A DNA stretch of 64,000 bases, from positions 248,001-312,000 of the forward strand of contig NZ_JBAJNO010000008.1 of NCBI RefSeq assembly GCF_036880985.1, in the 5' to 3' direction. Below, in pieces: positions 1-9,900 of the stretch. The notes beneath the pieces were generated by a model. It saw only the letters and a program-made list of their open reading frames with translations. It was not told where the DNA came from and did no database searches. Positions within the stretch are counted from its first letter, which is position 1; every line of letters starts with the position of its first letter. Both the position numbers and the translations under genes were made by a program. Source of the DNA: Limibacter armeniacum (GTDB lineage: Bacteria > Bacteroidota > Bacteroidia > Cytophagales > Flammeovirgaceae).

Positions 1-3000
1 AAGAGTATATTAGAAAGGTTAGCAAATGGTGAGACCGTTGAGCGAGACCTTGAAGTTACACTGCCAACAGGTAATTTCTGGATGCATGTAACTTATGCTC
101 CAATGCATAACGAGCAGAATCAGGTCAATGAGGTTTTGGGTCTTTATGCCAATATTACTCATCAGAAAGAACAGGAGCAGGAGCTTAAAGAGAAGAATGA
201 AGAACTGACGGTTTCTGAAGAGGAGCTACGCCAGCAGCAGGAAGAGATCCTGTCTCAGCGTGAGGTGGTAGAGCAATACAATGCCGAGCTGAAGAGAAAA
301 GAAGAAGAGCTGAGTGGTATTATAGGTTCTGTAGAACAGAAAAATTACGTAATCCGCTATGATCTGGATGGATTGATCACTTATGTGAGTGAGCCATTCA
401 TGAGGTTATTTGAACCATCAGGTGATGTTCAGCCACAGGAAGAAATGGAGAGTGTCAACCTGAAAGATGTTGAGCCTGCATTTATCAACAATCCACAGGC
501 ATTCGAGGAGCATATCTCAAAGCTGAAGCGCGGAGAGGTTGTTGTAAGGGAAAGTGAGATTGCTTTAGAGGATGGCCGTGTTATTTATATACAAGCTACT
601 GAAACGCCAATTCTTGATAAGGATGGTAATATAAATGCAGTATTCAGTATATCAGCGGACATGACAGCTCAGAAGCTGCAACACTTGGAGCTTCAGCATA
701 AGAATGAAGAGTTGTTGACTTCAGAAGAAGAGCTTCGTCAACAACAGGAAGAGATCCTGTCTCAGCGTGAGGTAGTAGAGCAATACAATGCCGAGCTGAA
801 GAGAAAAGAAGAAGAGCTGAGTGGTATTATAGGTTCTGTAGAGCAGAAAAACTATGTGATTTACTACGATATTGATGGAACCATCACTTATGTCAGCGAA
901 CCTTTTGTAAAGTTATTAGATCCATCTGGTACCCAGCAACAGGAGGGAGCAGAAAGTATAAACTTGAGGGATGTAGTACCTAACTTTGCGAATAATCCGG
1001 AAGTATTTGATGAGCATATCTCAAAGCTGAAGAAAGGTGAAGTAGTAGTAAGGGAAACAATATTACCAGCATCAGATGGTCGTACTGTTTATATACAAGC
1101 TACAGAAACACCAATCTTTGATAAGGATGGCAATGTGAAGTCGGTATTCAGTATTTCAGCAGATATTACTGAACAAAAAGAACAGCAGCTTGTACTTCAG
1201 TACAAGAATGAAGAGTTGCTGACTTCAGAAGAAGAGCTTCGCCAACAACAGGAAGAGATCCTGTCTCAACGTGAGGTAGTAGAGCAGTACAATATTGAGC
1301 TGAAGAGAAAAGAAGAAGAGCTGAGTGGTATTATAGGTTCTATCGAGCAACAAAACTACGTATCCCGTTACGATCTGGATGGTTGGATCACTTATGTGAG
1401 TGAACCATTCATGAAGTTGCTCGATCCATCAGGCACACAGCAGCAGCAGCAGGATATGGCGAAGCTCAACCTGAAAGAGGTCGAGCCAGCATTTGTCGAT
1501 AATCCACAGGCATATGAGGAGCATATAGCAAAGTTGAAGCGTGGGGAAGTAATCATCAGGGATAGTGTAATTCCAACAGAAGATGGTCGTACTATCTACA
1601 TGCAAATGACGGAAACCCCAATCCTTGATAAGGATGGTAATGTGAAGTCAGTATTTTGTATTTCGGCAGATATTACTGAGCAAAAAGAGCAGCAGATTGT
1701 ACTTCAGCACAAGAATGAGGAGTTACTGACTTCAGAAGAGGAACTTCGCCAGCAGCAGGAAGAGATCATTGCACAGCGTGAAGCAGCTGAGCAATACACA
1801 GTCATGCTCAAGCAAAAAGAGTCAGAGCTGCAAGGAGTCATCAAGTCGATTGAAGGACAGAACTACTTAGTACGCTTTACTCCTGAAGGAATCATCACCT
1901 ATATCAGTGATCCATTTATCAAGTTTGCAGGCTTGCCTGAAGATGCACTCATTGGACATAGCATTGTAGAGTTCGTTGCTAAAAGCGGTGAAAGTTCTGC
2001 TGAAGTATACCAGCAGATCTTGGATAGACTTGACCGTGGTGAAATGGTGGAGCGTGATATTGAGATCAAGTTACCTTCAGGAAAATTCTGGATGCATGTA
2101 ACTTACTCTCCACTGAAAACACAAGCTGGGGACATCTATGAAATAATTGGTTTGTATGCCAATATCTCAGAGCAAAAGCATCAACAGCTAGAACTTCAAG
2201 AGAAAAATGAAGAACTGATTGTTTCAGAGGAAGAGCTTCGTCAGCAGCAGGAAGAGATTATTGCACAGCGTGAAGTTGTGGAGCAATATAACAGGGAACT
2301 GAAGCAGAAAGAGGAAGACTTGCAAGGTATTCTGGGGTCAATTGAACAACAGAACTTTGTAGTACAGTTTGATCTGGACGGTGTAGTTACCTATATCAGT
2401 GAGCCATTCCTTAAGCTACTGAACTTGACAGAAGATGAGGTACTTGGTGAAAATGTAAGGGATTTTGAAACTGAATTCCGTGATGATCCGGTTGCCTTTG
2501 AAGCTTACATGAACAAGCTTCGCAATGGTGAGATAGTGGCAAGAGAGAGCGTAGTTGAAACGCCTTCAGGAGAGACGATCTATACATACTCTACTGATAC
2601 GCCTATCCGTGATGCTTCAGGAAATGTGAAGTCGATTTTCAATATATCGGCTGACATTACAAAGCAGAAGGAGCAGCAGAAGGAGCTTCAGGAGAAAAAT
2701 GAGCAGTTGCTGGTATCAGAAGAAGAGCTTCGCCAGCAGCAGGAAGAGATTATCGCACAACGTGAAGTTGTGGAGCAATACAATGTTGAGCTCAGAAAGA
2801 AAGAAGAAGAGCTGAGTGCAATCATTGGTTCGATCGAGGAGAACAACTATGTGGTTCGCTACGATGCTGATGGAATGATCAACTATATCAGTACACCATA
2901 TGTGGAGCTGGTTGATCCAGAAAGACAGTTCTTCAGTGAAAAAGGTGGCATGAACGTGAAGGAAGCTGACATGGAATTTGTCAACAATCCTGAGCGCTTT

Positions 3001-5415
3001 GAGCAGTACATGAGCAAACTGAAGCGGGGAGAAGTTATCGAAAGATACATAGAGCTTGAGTTAGGTGAGGAGCGTACTATCCACATGCACGTGACTGAGA
3101 CACCTATTTTTGATAAAGATCGAAACCTGATCTCCGTATTCAGTATATCAACTGATATTTCAGAACATAAGAGACAGCAGCAGGAGCTTCAGAAAAAGAA
3201 CGAAACACAGGCTGTTCTGGAGGAAGAACTTCGTCAGAATCTGGAAGAATTGCATGCGACACAAGAAGCTACCGAGGTAGAAAAAGAGCGTATCAAAGCA
3301 ATTCTGGATGGTTGTGTGGATGCCGTTGTCAATATCAATGAAATCGGAATCATAGACTATGTCAACCCAGCAGCTATCAAGCTTTGGGGATATGAGGCAG
3401 GTGAAGTACTTGGTCAGAATGTGAAAATACTGATGGGAGGTGAGCACAGAGCCAACCATGATCAGTACTTGTCTAACTACCGTGAAACGGGCATAAGAAA
3501 GGGTATTGGTATTAGCAGAGAATTGGAGATTCTAACAAAAGATGGTCGTAAAGTGCCAATTTTGTTGACCCTGAGTGAGTCCCAATCTGCAAAGGGTAGA
3601 ACCTTTACTGCTTTTGTGAAAGACATCACGTTACAAAAAGAGCAGGAAGAAGAAATCAGACAGAAGGGTGCTGAACTTTCAGCAGTCCTTAATACAATCG
3701 AAAGCAGAAACTACCTGATTCGCATCAACCCTCAAGGTATTATTACCTATGTAAGTGAACCTTACTTGCAGTTGATGGGAATGGCTAAGGAAGATGTTGT
3801 TGGGCAAAAGACCAGCGCATTGACCTCTAAAAAGGAGGATGCTACAGATGACTTCTACAAGCAGATCCATACTCGCTTGATGAATGGAGAAAGAGTGGAG
3901 CGTGATATTGAGCTTACTTTCCCAACAGGTAAATACTGGATGCACATTACCTATTCACCAATGTTTGATGCCAATGGTGAAATAGAAGAAATTTTGAGCC
4001 TTTGTGCGAACATTACTCCTCAGAAACTACAGGAGCAGGAGCTTCAGGAGAAGAATGAAGAATTGCTAGTATCTGAAGAGGAGCTTCGTCAGCAGCAGGA
4101 AGAGGTGATAGCACAGCGTGAGGTTGTAGAGGAATATAACATAGAACTCAGAAAGAAAGAAGCCGAGTTGCAAGGCGTTCTGGATTCTATCGAGCAAATG
4201 AACTACCTGCTACGATTTAAAGCAGATGGGGAAATCACTTATGTAAGTAAGCCATTCCTGAAACTGGCAGGCATTACAGAAGAAATGCTGGTAGGAAACA
4301 GTGTCGTTGACTTTGTTGGTAATAGTGATGATGTGATAGGGAAATTCACCGACATGCTGCGAGAAATGAAGGAAGGTACAATGGTAGAGCGTGACCTTAA
4401 GATTGACCTACCTTCAGGAACTTACTGGATGCATGTGAACTATACGCCACTGTTTAACGAAGAAGGCAACATTACAGAGATTATAGGTCTGTATGCCAAT
4501 ATGACTGAGCAGAAAATGCAGGAAATGGAGCTTCAGGAGAAGAATGAAGAACTGCTAGTATCTGAAGAGGAGCTTCGTCAGCAACAGGAAGAAATGGTTG
4601 CTCAGAAGGAGGCATTGGCACAGGTGAACAGTACACTGGAAGCAAAAGAGTGGAAAATTCAGCAGAGTATTTTGGCTGCCGAATCGATACAGCAAGCTGT
4701 ATTGCCACAGAAGGAAAGACTCGAAAACCTACTGAAATCATACTTTGTACTCTACAGACCGAAAGATATTGTATCAGGAGACTTCTTTTGGTTAAGACAG
4801 GTAGAAGGCAAAACAGTACTGGCAGTAGCAGACTGTACAGGTCACGGTGTACCAGGTGCATTTATGACCATGATTGGTAATAGTTTGCTGGATAAGATTA
4901 TTAGCGGAGAGAAAAATCTGGTACCATCTGAAGCATTGGAGAGACTTGACAAAGAAATCAAGTATGTGCTTCGTCAGAAAGAAACTGGTAACAATGACGG
5001 TATGGACATCGCTATTGCAGTGATGGAATCAATGCAAGGAGGCGGAATGAGGATTAGCTTCGGTGGAGCAAGACTGGCTATGTATTACCAGCACAATGGT
5101 GGTACGCTTGAGAAAGTGGATGCAACCAGACGCTCAATCGGTGGACATATTGCCAAATCCCCTCGTGAGTTTACAGATCAGGTAGTGGAATTGCCAGCAG
5201 GAAGTAGGTTCTATTTCTCAACGGATGGTTTCACCGACCAGAATGATAAAGAGCGTAAGAGCTTTGGACGTAAGTCATTTATGGGAATGCTGGAAGAAAC
5301 CTACAAGTTCCCAATCAGGTCACAGCGTTCAGAGATTGAAAACCGCTTTATCAAGTACATGGATGGCACTGAGCAGCGAGATGATGTATTGCTGGTAGGT
5401 GTAGAAGTAAACTGA
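1..5415 (+). CDS. Giant PAS-array sensor with C-terminal SpoIIE/PP2C phosphatase (5' end outside window)
   Basis: The frame is open from base 1, so the true start lies upstream; the first internal ATG is at 82 but the residues before it already belong to a PAS domain (NFWMHVTYAP). About 1804 residues are visible: the tail of one PAS, nine full PAS domains and a C-terminal SpoIIE-type phosphatase (from about base 4650). The PAS domains are joined by near-identical coiled-coil linkers (core SEEELRQQQEE). Eight of the nine are an NY-type (GSIEQxNYxxRYDxDG). One, near 3290-3630, is FixL-like (ILDGCVDAVVNI) with His1153 and Arg1173 in the FixL haem-ligand spacing. Phosphatase acidic motifs are present: SGDFF, ADCTGHG, GMDIA and QRDDVLL. 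No membrane segment is visible in this part. It is followed closely by SiaB- and SiaC-like genes, so it is probably the SiaA-equivalent phosphatase that dephosphorylates the SiaC-like protein (family knowledge plus inference). Confidence 0.93.
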   Translation, partial: KSILERLANGETVERDLEVTLPTGNFWMHVTYAPMHNEQNQVNEVLGLYANITHQKEQEQELKEKNEELTVSEEELRQQQEEILSQREVVEQYNAELKRKEEELSGIIGSVEQKNYVIRYDLDGLITYVSEPFMRLFEPSGDVQPQEEMESVNLKDVEPAFINNPQAFEEHISKLKRGEVVVRESEIALEDGRVIYIQATETPILDKDGNINAVFSISADMTAQKLQHLELQHKNEELLTSEEELRQQQEEILSQREVVEQYNAELKRKEEELSGIIGSVEQKNYVIYYDIDGTITYVSEPFVKLLDPSGTQQQEGAESINLRDVVPNFANNPEVFDEHISKLKKGEVVVRETILPASDGRTVYIQATETPIFDKDGNVKSVFSISADITEQKEQQLVLQYKNEELLTSEEELRQQQEEILSQREVVEQYNIELKRKEEELSGIIGSIEQQNYVSRYDLDGWITYVSEPFMKLLDPSGTQQQQQDMAKLNLKEVEPAFVDNPQAYEEHIAKLKRGEVIIRDSVIPTEDGRTIYMQMTETPILDKDGNVKSVFCISADITEQKEQQIVLQHKNEELLTSEEELRQQQEEIIAQREAAEQYTVMLKQKESELQGVIKSIEGQNYLVRFTPEGIITYISDPFIKFAGLPEDALIGHSIVEFVAKSGESSAEVYQQILDRLDRGEMVERDIEIKLPSGKFWMHVTYSPLKTQAGDIYEIIGLYANISEQKHQQLELQEKNEELIVSEEELRQQQEEIIAQREVVEQYNRELKQKEEDLQGILGSIEQQNFVVQFDLDGVVTYISEPFLKLLNLTEDEVLGENVRDFETEFRDDPVAFEAYMNKLRNGEIVARESVVETPSGETIYTYSTDTPIRDASGNVKSIFNISADITKQKEQQKELQEKNEQLLVSEEELRQQQEEIIAQREVVEQYNVELRKKEEELSAIIGSIEENNYVVRYDADGMINYISTPYVELVDPERQFFSEKGGMNVKEADMEFVNNPERFEQYMSKLKRGEVIERYIELELGEERTIHMHVTETPIFDKDRNLISVFSISTDISEHKRQQQELQKKNETQAVLEEELRQNLEELHATQEATEVEKERIKAILDGCVDAVVNINEIGIIDYVNPAAIKLWGYEAGEVLGQNVKILMGGEHRANHDQYLSNYRETGIRKGIGISRELEILTKDGRKVPILLTLSESQSAKGRTFTAFVKDITLQKEQEEEIRQKGAELSAVLNTIESRNYLIRINPQGIITYVSEPYLQLMGMAKEDVVGQKTSALTSKKEDATDDFYKQIHTRLMNGERVERDIELTFPTGKYWMHITYSPMFDANGEIEEILSLCANITPQKLQEQELQEKNEELLVSEEELRQQQEEVIAQREVVEEYNIELRKKEAELQGVLDSIEQMNYLLRFKADGEITYVSKPFLKLAGITEEMLVGNSVVDFVGNSDDVIGKFTDMLREMKEGTMVERDLKIDLPSGTYWMHVNYTPLFNEEGNITEIIGLYANMTEQKMQEMELQEKNEELLVSEEELRQQQEEMVAQKEALAQVNSTLEAKEWKIQQSILAAESIQQAVLPQKERLENLLKSYFVLYRPKDIVSGDFFWLRQVEGKTVLAVADCTGHGVPGAFMTMIGNSLLDKIISGEKNLVPSEALERLDKEIKYVLRQKETGNNDGMDIAIAVMESMQGGGMRISFGGARLAMYYQHNGGTLEKVDATRRSIGGHIAKSPREFTDQVVELPAGSRFYFSTDGFTDQNDKERKSFGRKSFMGMLEETYKFPIRSQRSEIENRFIKYMDGTEQRDDVLLVGVEVN

Positions 5416-5448
5416 TTGCATTAACTGATTTTGAAAACAGATAATAAA

Positions 5449-5997
5449 ATGACTATAGATTTTAGTTTTCCATATGCGGCAGGCACTGCCTCTGACAATG
5501 TACTGATCTATTACAAAGGGTCTTTTGAAGAAGAAGTGTTATCTACTGTTGGTGCTAGTTTGAGAAAGCATTTTGACGAAATGCCTAAGTTAGGACGCTC
5601 AGCTTTTGCATCATTTGTAGAGATGGCTCAAAATATTTCTCTTTATTCTGAAGAAAGGAATATTTTCTCGGCAGATAACAAAACCAACGGAATTGGTACG
5701 TTCTTAGCTGAAGATTTGGATGATAAGGTTAAAGTGACTGCTACGAATTTGGTGAATGAGAGTCAGCAGAAAGAAATACTGGCTAAGGTGAAGAAAGTCA
5801 ATGAGATGGAACTCAAAGACTTGAAAATGTGGAGAAGAGAGATATTGCGTAAGCCACCAGAGAAAGAAGGTCATCAGGGTGGTGGAATTGGCTTATTGGA
5901 GATTGTACTGAAGTCGGGTTCTCCACTTGATGTTGAGATCTCTATAGTGAATCAGCAGTATGCGTTTCTTTCACTTTCAGTATACCTGAATAAGTAG
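5449..5997 (+). CDS. SiaB-type protein kinase (DUF6272-like), copy 1
   Basis: 182 aa. The family is a GHKL-like Ser/Thr kinase that phosphorylates its small partner SiaC in the Pseudomonas SiaABCD partner switch. Visible motifs are an N-box-like EMAQN (residues 58-62), which would bind Mg-ATP, and a glycine-rich GGGIGL lid motif (144-149) after the conserved HQ. I chose the ATG at 5449 over the upstream TTG at 5431 because copy 2 starts at the equivalent ATG and both have an A-rich leader ending in ATAAA. The gene starts 33 bp after the phosphatase stop, and this spacer is largely shared with copy 2, so it is co-transcribed. It is about 70-75% identical to copy 2 by eye. Role as SiaC kinase is inferred from family and operon order. 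Confidence 0.88.
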   Translation: MTIDFSFPYAAGTASDNVLIYYKGSFEEEVLSTVGASLRKHFDEMPKLGRSAFASFVEMAQNISLYSEERNIFSADNKTNGIGTFLAEDLDDKVKVTATNLVNESQQKEILAKVKKVNEMELKDLKMWRREILRKPPEKEGHQGGGIGLLEIVLKSGSPLDVEISIVNQQYAFLSLSVYLNK

Positions 5998-6054
5998 TAT
6001 TTCACTTAATATCATCGTAGAATCAATTATTACAACACTATTCAAACTAGCATT

Positions 6055-6435
6055 ATGGAGTGGCTTGAAAACTATAAAGAGGGCGTCTATAGACCAAATA
6101 TATACTTTGATAAAGACAAAGCGATTTGTACTATAAAAGGTGAATCTTTTATGGAAAATGCTGCCCAGTTTTATAAGGAGTTCTCCCTTTGGATTGAGCA
6201 GTCATGCATTAGTAGTATCCTGAAAGAACTTCGTTTTGAAATGGAGTACTTTAACTCAAGTTCTGCAAAAGGATTTAGAGTGATGATGCAAAAAATCCAT
6301 CAAATTCAGGATGGCGGATATGCACTGAAAGTGCTTTGGTGTTTCCCTGAAGAGGATGACAATGATATGGAGATGGAAGGTGAAGACCTGATCGAAGATA
6401 CAGAAGTGGAAATGGAACTGTTGCAGTTAGCTTAA
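6055..6435 (+). CDS. SiaC-type regulatory phosphoprotein (DUF1987-like), copy 1
   Basis: 126 aa, begins MEWLENYKEGVYRPN. Members resemble anti-sigma-factor antagonists and are phosphorylated by SiaB and dephosphorylated by a SpoIIE phosphatase. The signature EYFNSSSAKGF is visible; Ser68-Ser70 correspond to the phospho-acceptor region (Thr68 in Pseudomonas SiaC, from memory). An unusual feature is the very acidic C-terminal tail (EEDDNDMEMEGEDLIEDTE, about residues 99-117), also present in copy 2. The gene ends the first sensor-SiaB-SiaC operon, 57 bp after siaB, and is followed by a strong terminator. In Pseudomonas the free SiaC binds a diguanylate cyclase; no GGDEF protein is present in this window, so the downstream target here is unknown. 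Confidence 0.9.
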   Translation: MEWLENYKEGVYRPNIYFDKDKAICTIKGESFMENAAQFYKEFSLWIEQSCISSILKELRFEMEYFNSSSAKGFRVMMQKIHQIQDGGYALKVLWCFPEEDDNDMEMEGEDLIEDTEVEMELLQLA

Positions 6436-6456
6436 TTTCTCACCTCGAAAATTATA

Positions 6457-6492
6457 ATTCCCTTTAGACACTTAGCTAAAGGGAATTTTTTT
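6457..6492 (+). terminator. Rho-independent terminator of operon copy 1
   Basis: Perfect 11-bp stem (6457-6467 with 6476-6486), 8-nt loop, followed directly by a run of seven T. It lies 22 bp after the SiaC-like stop and ends the first partner-switch operon. Confidence 0.88.
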
Positions 6493-6936
6493 ATTGTACT
6501 CTATTTGATATGTGAAGAAAGAAGATAGTTTTTATTGACAATACCTGTGGTATTGGTGAAAAACTATCCATGATATACCTAATACTTTTACTACTCATAA
6601 ATACTGTTTAGCCTGATTGAGTATCTTTCTAACCTGATATAAGAAAAATTAACATTGATTATTTTTTGACTTTTAGATTGACCTTACAACATTGAAATAG
6701 CGCTTGGGAAATAGACTTTAACAAAGGGTAACTCATTGCTTGTCAATTCTAAAACTCCTCCAAATTCACTGTGTTATATATAGGTTAAATTAGAATTACC
6801 TTCTGAAAATTTGGTTACAGTCAGATATTGAAAGTAAAATATTATGGCGCCAAAATTTTATATAATCATTCTGTTATATAATATTACAAAACGCTATTGC
6901 TAAATAAACTAACAACAAGTCATTCACTTTTTAAGA
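6493..6936. other. Intergenic region between the two partner-switch operons
   Basis: 444 bp of A+T-rich DNA without a credible ORF. It holds the large hairpin at 6524-6568 and must contain the promoter of the second operon, but I see no TAnnTTTG box, so the promoter may be non-standard or use an alternative sigma factor. Confidence 0.6.
6524..6568. repeat. Long two-stage inverted repeat (45 nt)
   Basis: Outer perfect 10-bp stem (6524-6533 with 6559-6568), an asymmetric 5/3-nt internal loop, then an inner perfect 7-bp stem (6539-6545 with 6549-6555) closed by a TGT triloop. No T-run follows on the + strand, so it is not a simple terminator. It could be an operator, an mRNA structure or a palindromic repeat element. 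Confidence 0.7.
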
Positions 6937-9900
6937 ATGTATACACTAAAAAATCAAATCAGCGAACGACAAGACATACAATGGAATGTTTTTGTCAAAA
7001 CACTTCATGAACTAATTGCAAGGTTAGAAGATGGCAATCACGATTGGACATTTTTTGTCAACTATGTAAGTAAACGACTAGCAGAAGTTACAAAATCAAG
7101 CAGAGCCGGAATTTGGATGTACAGCGAATCGAAGCAAACATTTGAATCCATATCCTTATATGACTCTGACAGACAGATCCCTAATCAAGAGATACACCTT
7201 AGCAAACAAGATATTCCCGGCTTTTTTGAAGCATTTCAGAATGGAGAAATAATAAAGGCTGACCGTGCTTTAGAGCATGCTCTTACTACTCAACTAGCAG
7301 AAGTTTACTTGTTACCAACAGGTATTCAGTCTGTGTTATACATCCCGATTAGCTATGGTGGTAAGCTATATGGTATGGTTGGACTCGAATTCAAGCATAT
7401 TATTAGGATGTGGACAGCTGAGGAAGTTTTACTTCTAACCTCTACTGCTAACATTCTGTCTGTGAGCAGGAGGTTCCAGATTGAATATGGTAAATACTTT
7501 AACCTAGTTTCAGATCAAGACGATACACAAGCCACTCGTAAAAACCACAACGAAAGAGAAAGACTTGATCTCAAAGAAAAAGAACTGAAAGTCATCCTTG
7601 ATACCATCGAGCGTAATAACTATTTGGTTCGCTTTTCACCAGAAGGGGTAGTGACTTATGTAAGCGAAGCATTCCTGAATTTTGTAGGCCTAACAGAAGA
7701 TGTTGTACTAGGTAGTAACGCTGCGGAATTTATTGCACAAGGAGAGGAGACTTCACCAGAAGAAAATGAGGAAGTTAATCGCCGCCTAGGCAATGGAGAG
7801 ATCGTGGAGCAAGACTTGGAACTACATGTACCTCGAGGTAGCTTTTGGGTGCATGTAGCTTACTCAGCGATTATCTCTCCAGAAGGAGATATATTAGAGA
7901 TAATTGGTCTTTACACTGATATTACAGAACTGAAGACTCATGATATAGCGCTTCGCGAGAAAAATGAAGAGCTATTAACTTCAGAAGAGGAACTTCGTCA
8001 GCAGCAGGAAGAAATCTTGGCCCAGCAGGAAGCAACAGAAGCGGAGAAAGACCGAATCAAGGCAATCTTGGATGGTTGTGTGGATGCCGTAGTGACAATA
8101 GATGGTAGGGGAACGATAGAATATATCAACCCATCTGCGGTGAAGCTATGGGGATATAAGCCATCAGAAGTACTTGGTCAGAATGTGAAGATGCTGATGG
8201 GTAGCGAGCATAGTACCAACCATGACCAATACCTATCTAATTACCATCATACAGGAGAGAAAAAAGTAATTGGCACCGGAAGGGAAGTAGAGTTGGTAAC
8301 CAAGGATGGTCGCCGAGTTCCGATCCTGCTGACGTTAAGTGAGGTAGAGACATCATCAGGCAAAAGCTTTACCGCATTTGTCAAAGACATTACAGAGCAG
8401 AAACGTAAGGAGAAGGAGTTACGAGAGAAAAATGAGGAGCTGTTAACTTCAGAAGAGGAACTTCGTCAGCAGCAGGAAGAAATCTTGGCACAGCAAGAGG
8501 CGACAGAAGCGGAGAAAGACCGAATCAAGGCGATCTTGGATGGTTGTGTGGATGCCGTAGTGACAATAGATGGCAGAGGAACGATAGAATATATCAACCC
8601 ATCTGCGGTGAAGCTATGGGGATATGAGCCATCAGAAGTACTCGGTCAGAATGTGAAGATGCTGATGGGTAGCGAGCATAGTACCAACCATGACCAGTAC
8701 CTATCTAATTACCATCATACAGGAGAGAAAAAAGTAATTGGCACCGGAAGGGAAGTAGAGTTGGTAACCAAGGATGGTCGCCGAGTTCCGATCCTGCTGA
8801 CGTTAAGTGAGGTAGAGACATCATCTGGTAAAAGCTTTACCGCTTTCGTAAAGGATATTACGGTACTGAAGCAGAAAGAGGCGGAGGTATTAGCCCAGCA
8901 AGAGGCGACAGAAGCAGAGAAAGACCGAATCAAGGCAATTTTGGATGGTTGTGTGGATGCTGTTGTGACAATAGATGGCAGGGGAACGATAGAATATATC
9001 AACCCATCTGCGGTGAAGCTATGGGGATATGAGCCATCAGAGGTGTTAGGTCAGAATGTGAAGATGCTGATGGGTAGCGAGCATAGTACCAACCATGATC
9101 AGTACCTATCTAATTACCATCATACAGGAGAGAAAAAAGTAATTGGCACCGGAAGGGAAGTAGAGTTGGTAACCAAGGATGGTCGTCGAGTGCCAATTAT
9201 GCTAACACTAAGTGAGGTAGAGACATCATCTGGTAAAAGCTTTACCGCTTTCGTAAAGGATATTACGGTACTGAAGCAGAAAGAGAAGGAACTGCTCGAG
9301 AAAAATGAAGAGTTGTTAACTTCAGAAGAGGAGCTTCGTCAGCAGCAGGAAGAAATCTTGGCACAGCAAGAGGCGACAGAAGCGGAGAAAGACCGTATCA
9401 AGGCAATCTTGGATGGATGTGTAGATGCCGTAGTAACAATTGACGGTAGGGGAACCATCGAATATATCAACCCATCTGCGGTGAAGCTATGGGGATATGA
9501 GCCATCAGAGGTGTTAGGTCAGAATGTGAAGATGCTGATGGGTAGCGAGCATAGTACCAACCATGATCAGTACCTATCTAATTACCATCATACAGGAGAG
9601 AAAAAAGTAATTGGCACCGGAAGGGAAGTAGAGTTGGTAACCAAGGATGGTCGTCGAGTGCCAATTATGCTAACACTAAGTGAGGTAGAGACATCATCTG
9701 GTAAAAGCTTTACCGCTTTCGTAAAGGATATTACGGTACTGAAGCAGAAAGAGAAGGAACTGCTCGAGAAAAATGAAGAGTTGTTAACTTCAGAAGAGGA
9801 GCTTCGTCAGCAGCAGGAAGAAATCTTGGCACAGCAAGAGGCGACAGAAGCGGAGAAAGACCGTATCAAGGCAATCTTGGATGGTTGTGTGGATGCCGTA

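Noticed and set aside
5431-5448. TTG start for the first SiaB-like gene
   Set aside because: The paralogue has its ATG at the position equivalent to 5449 and the extra residues are not conserved.
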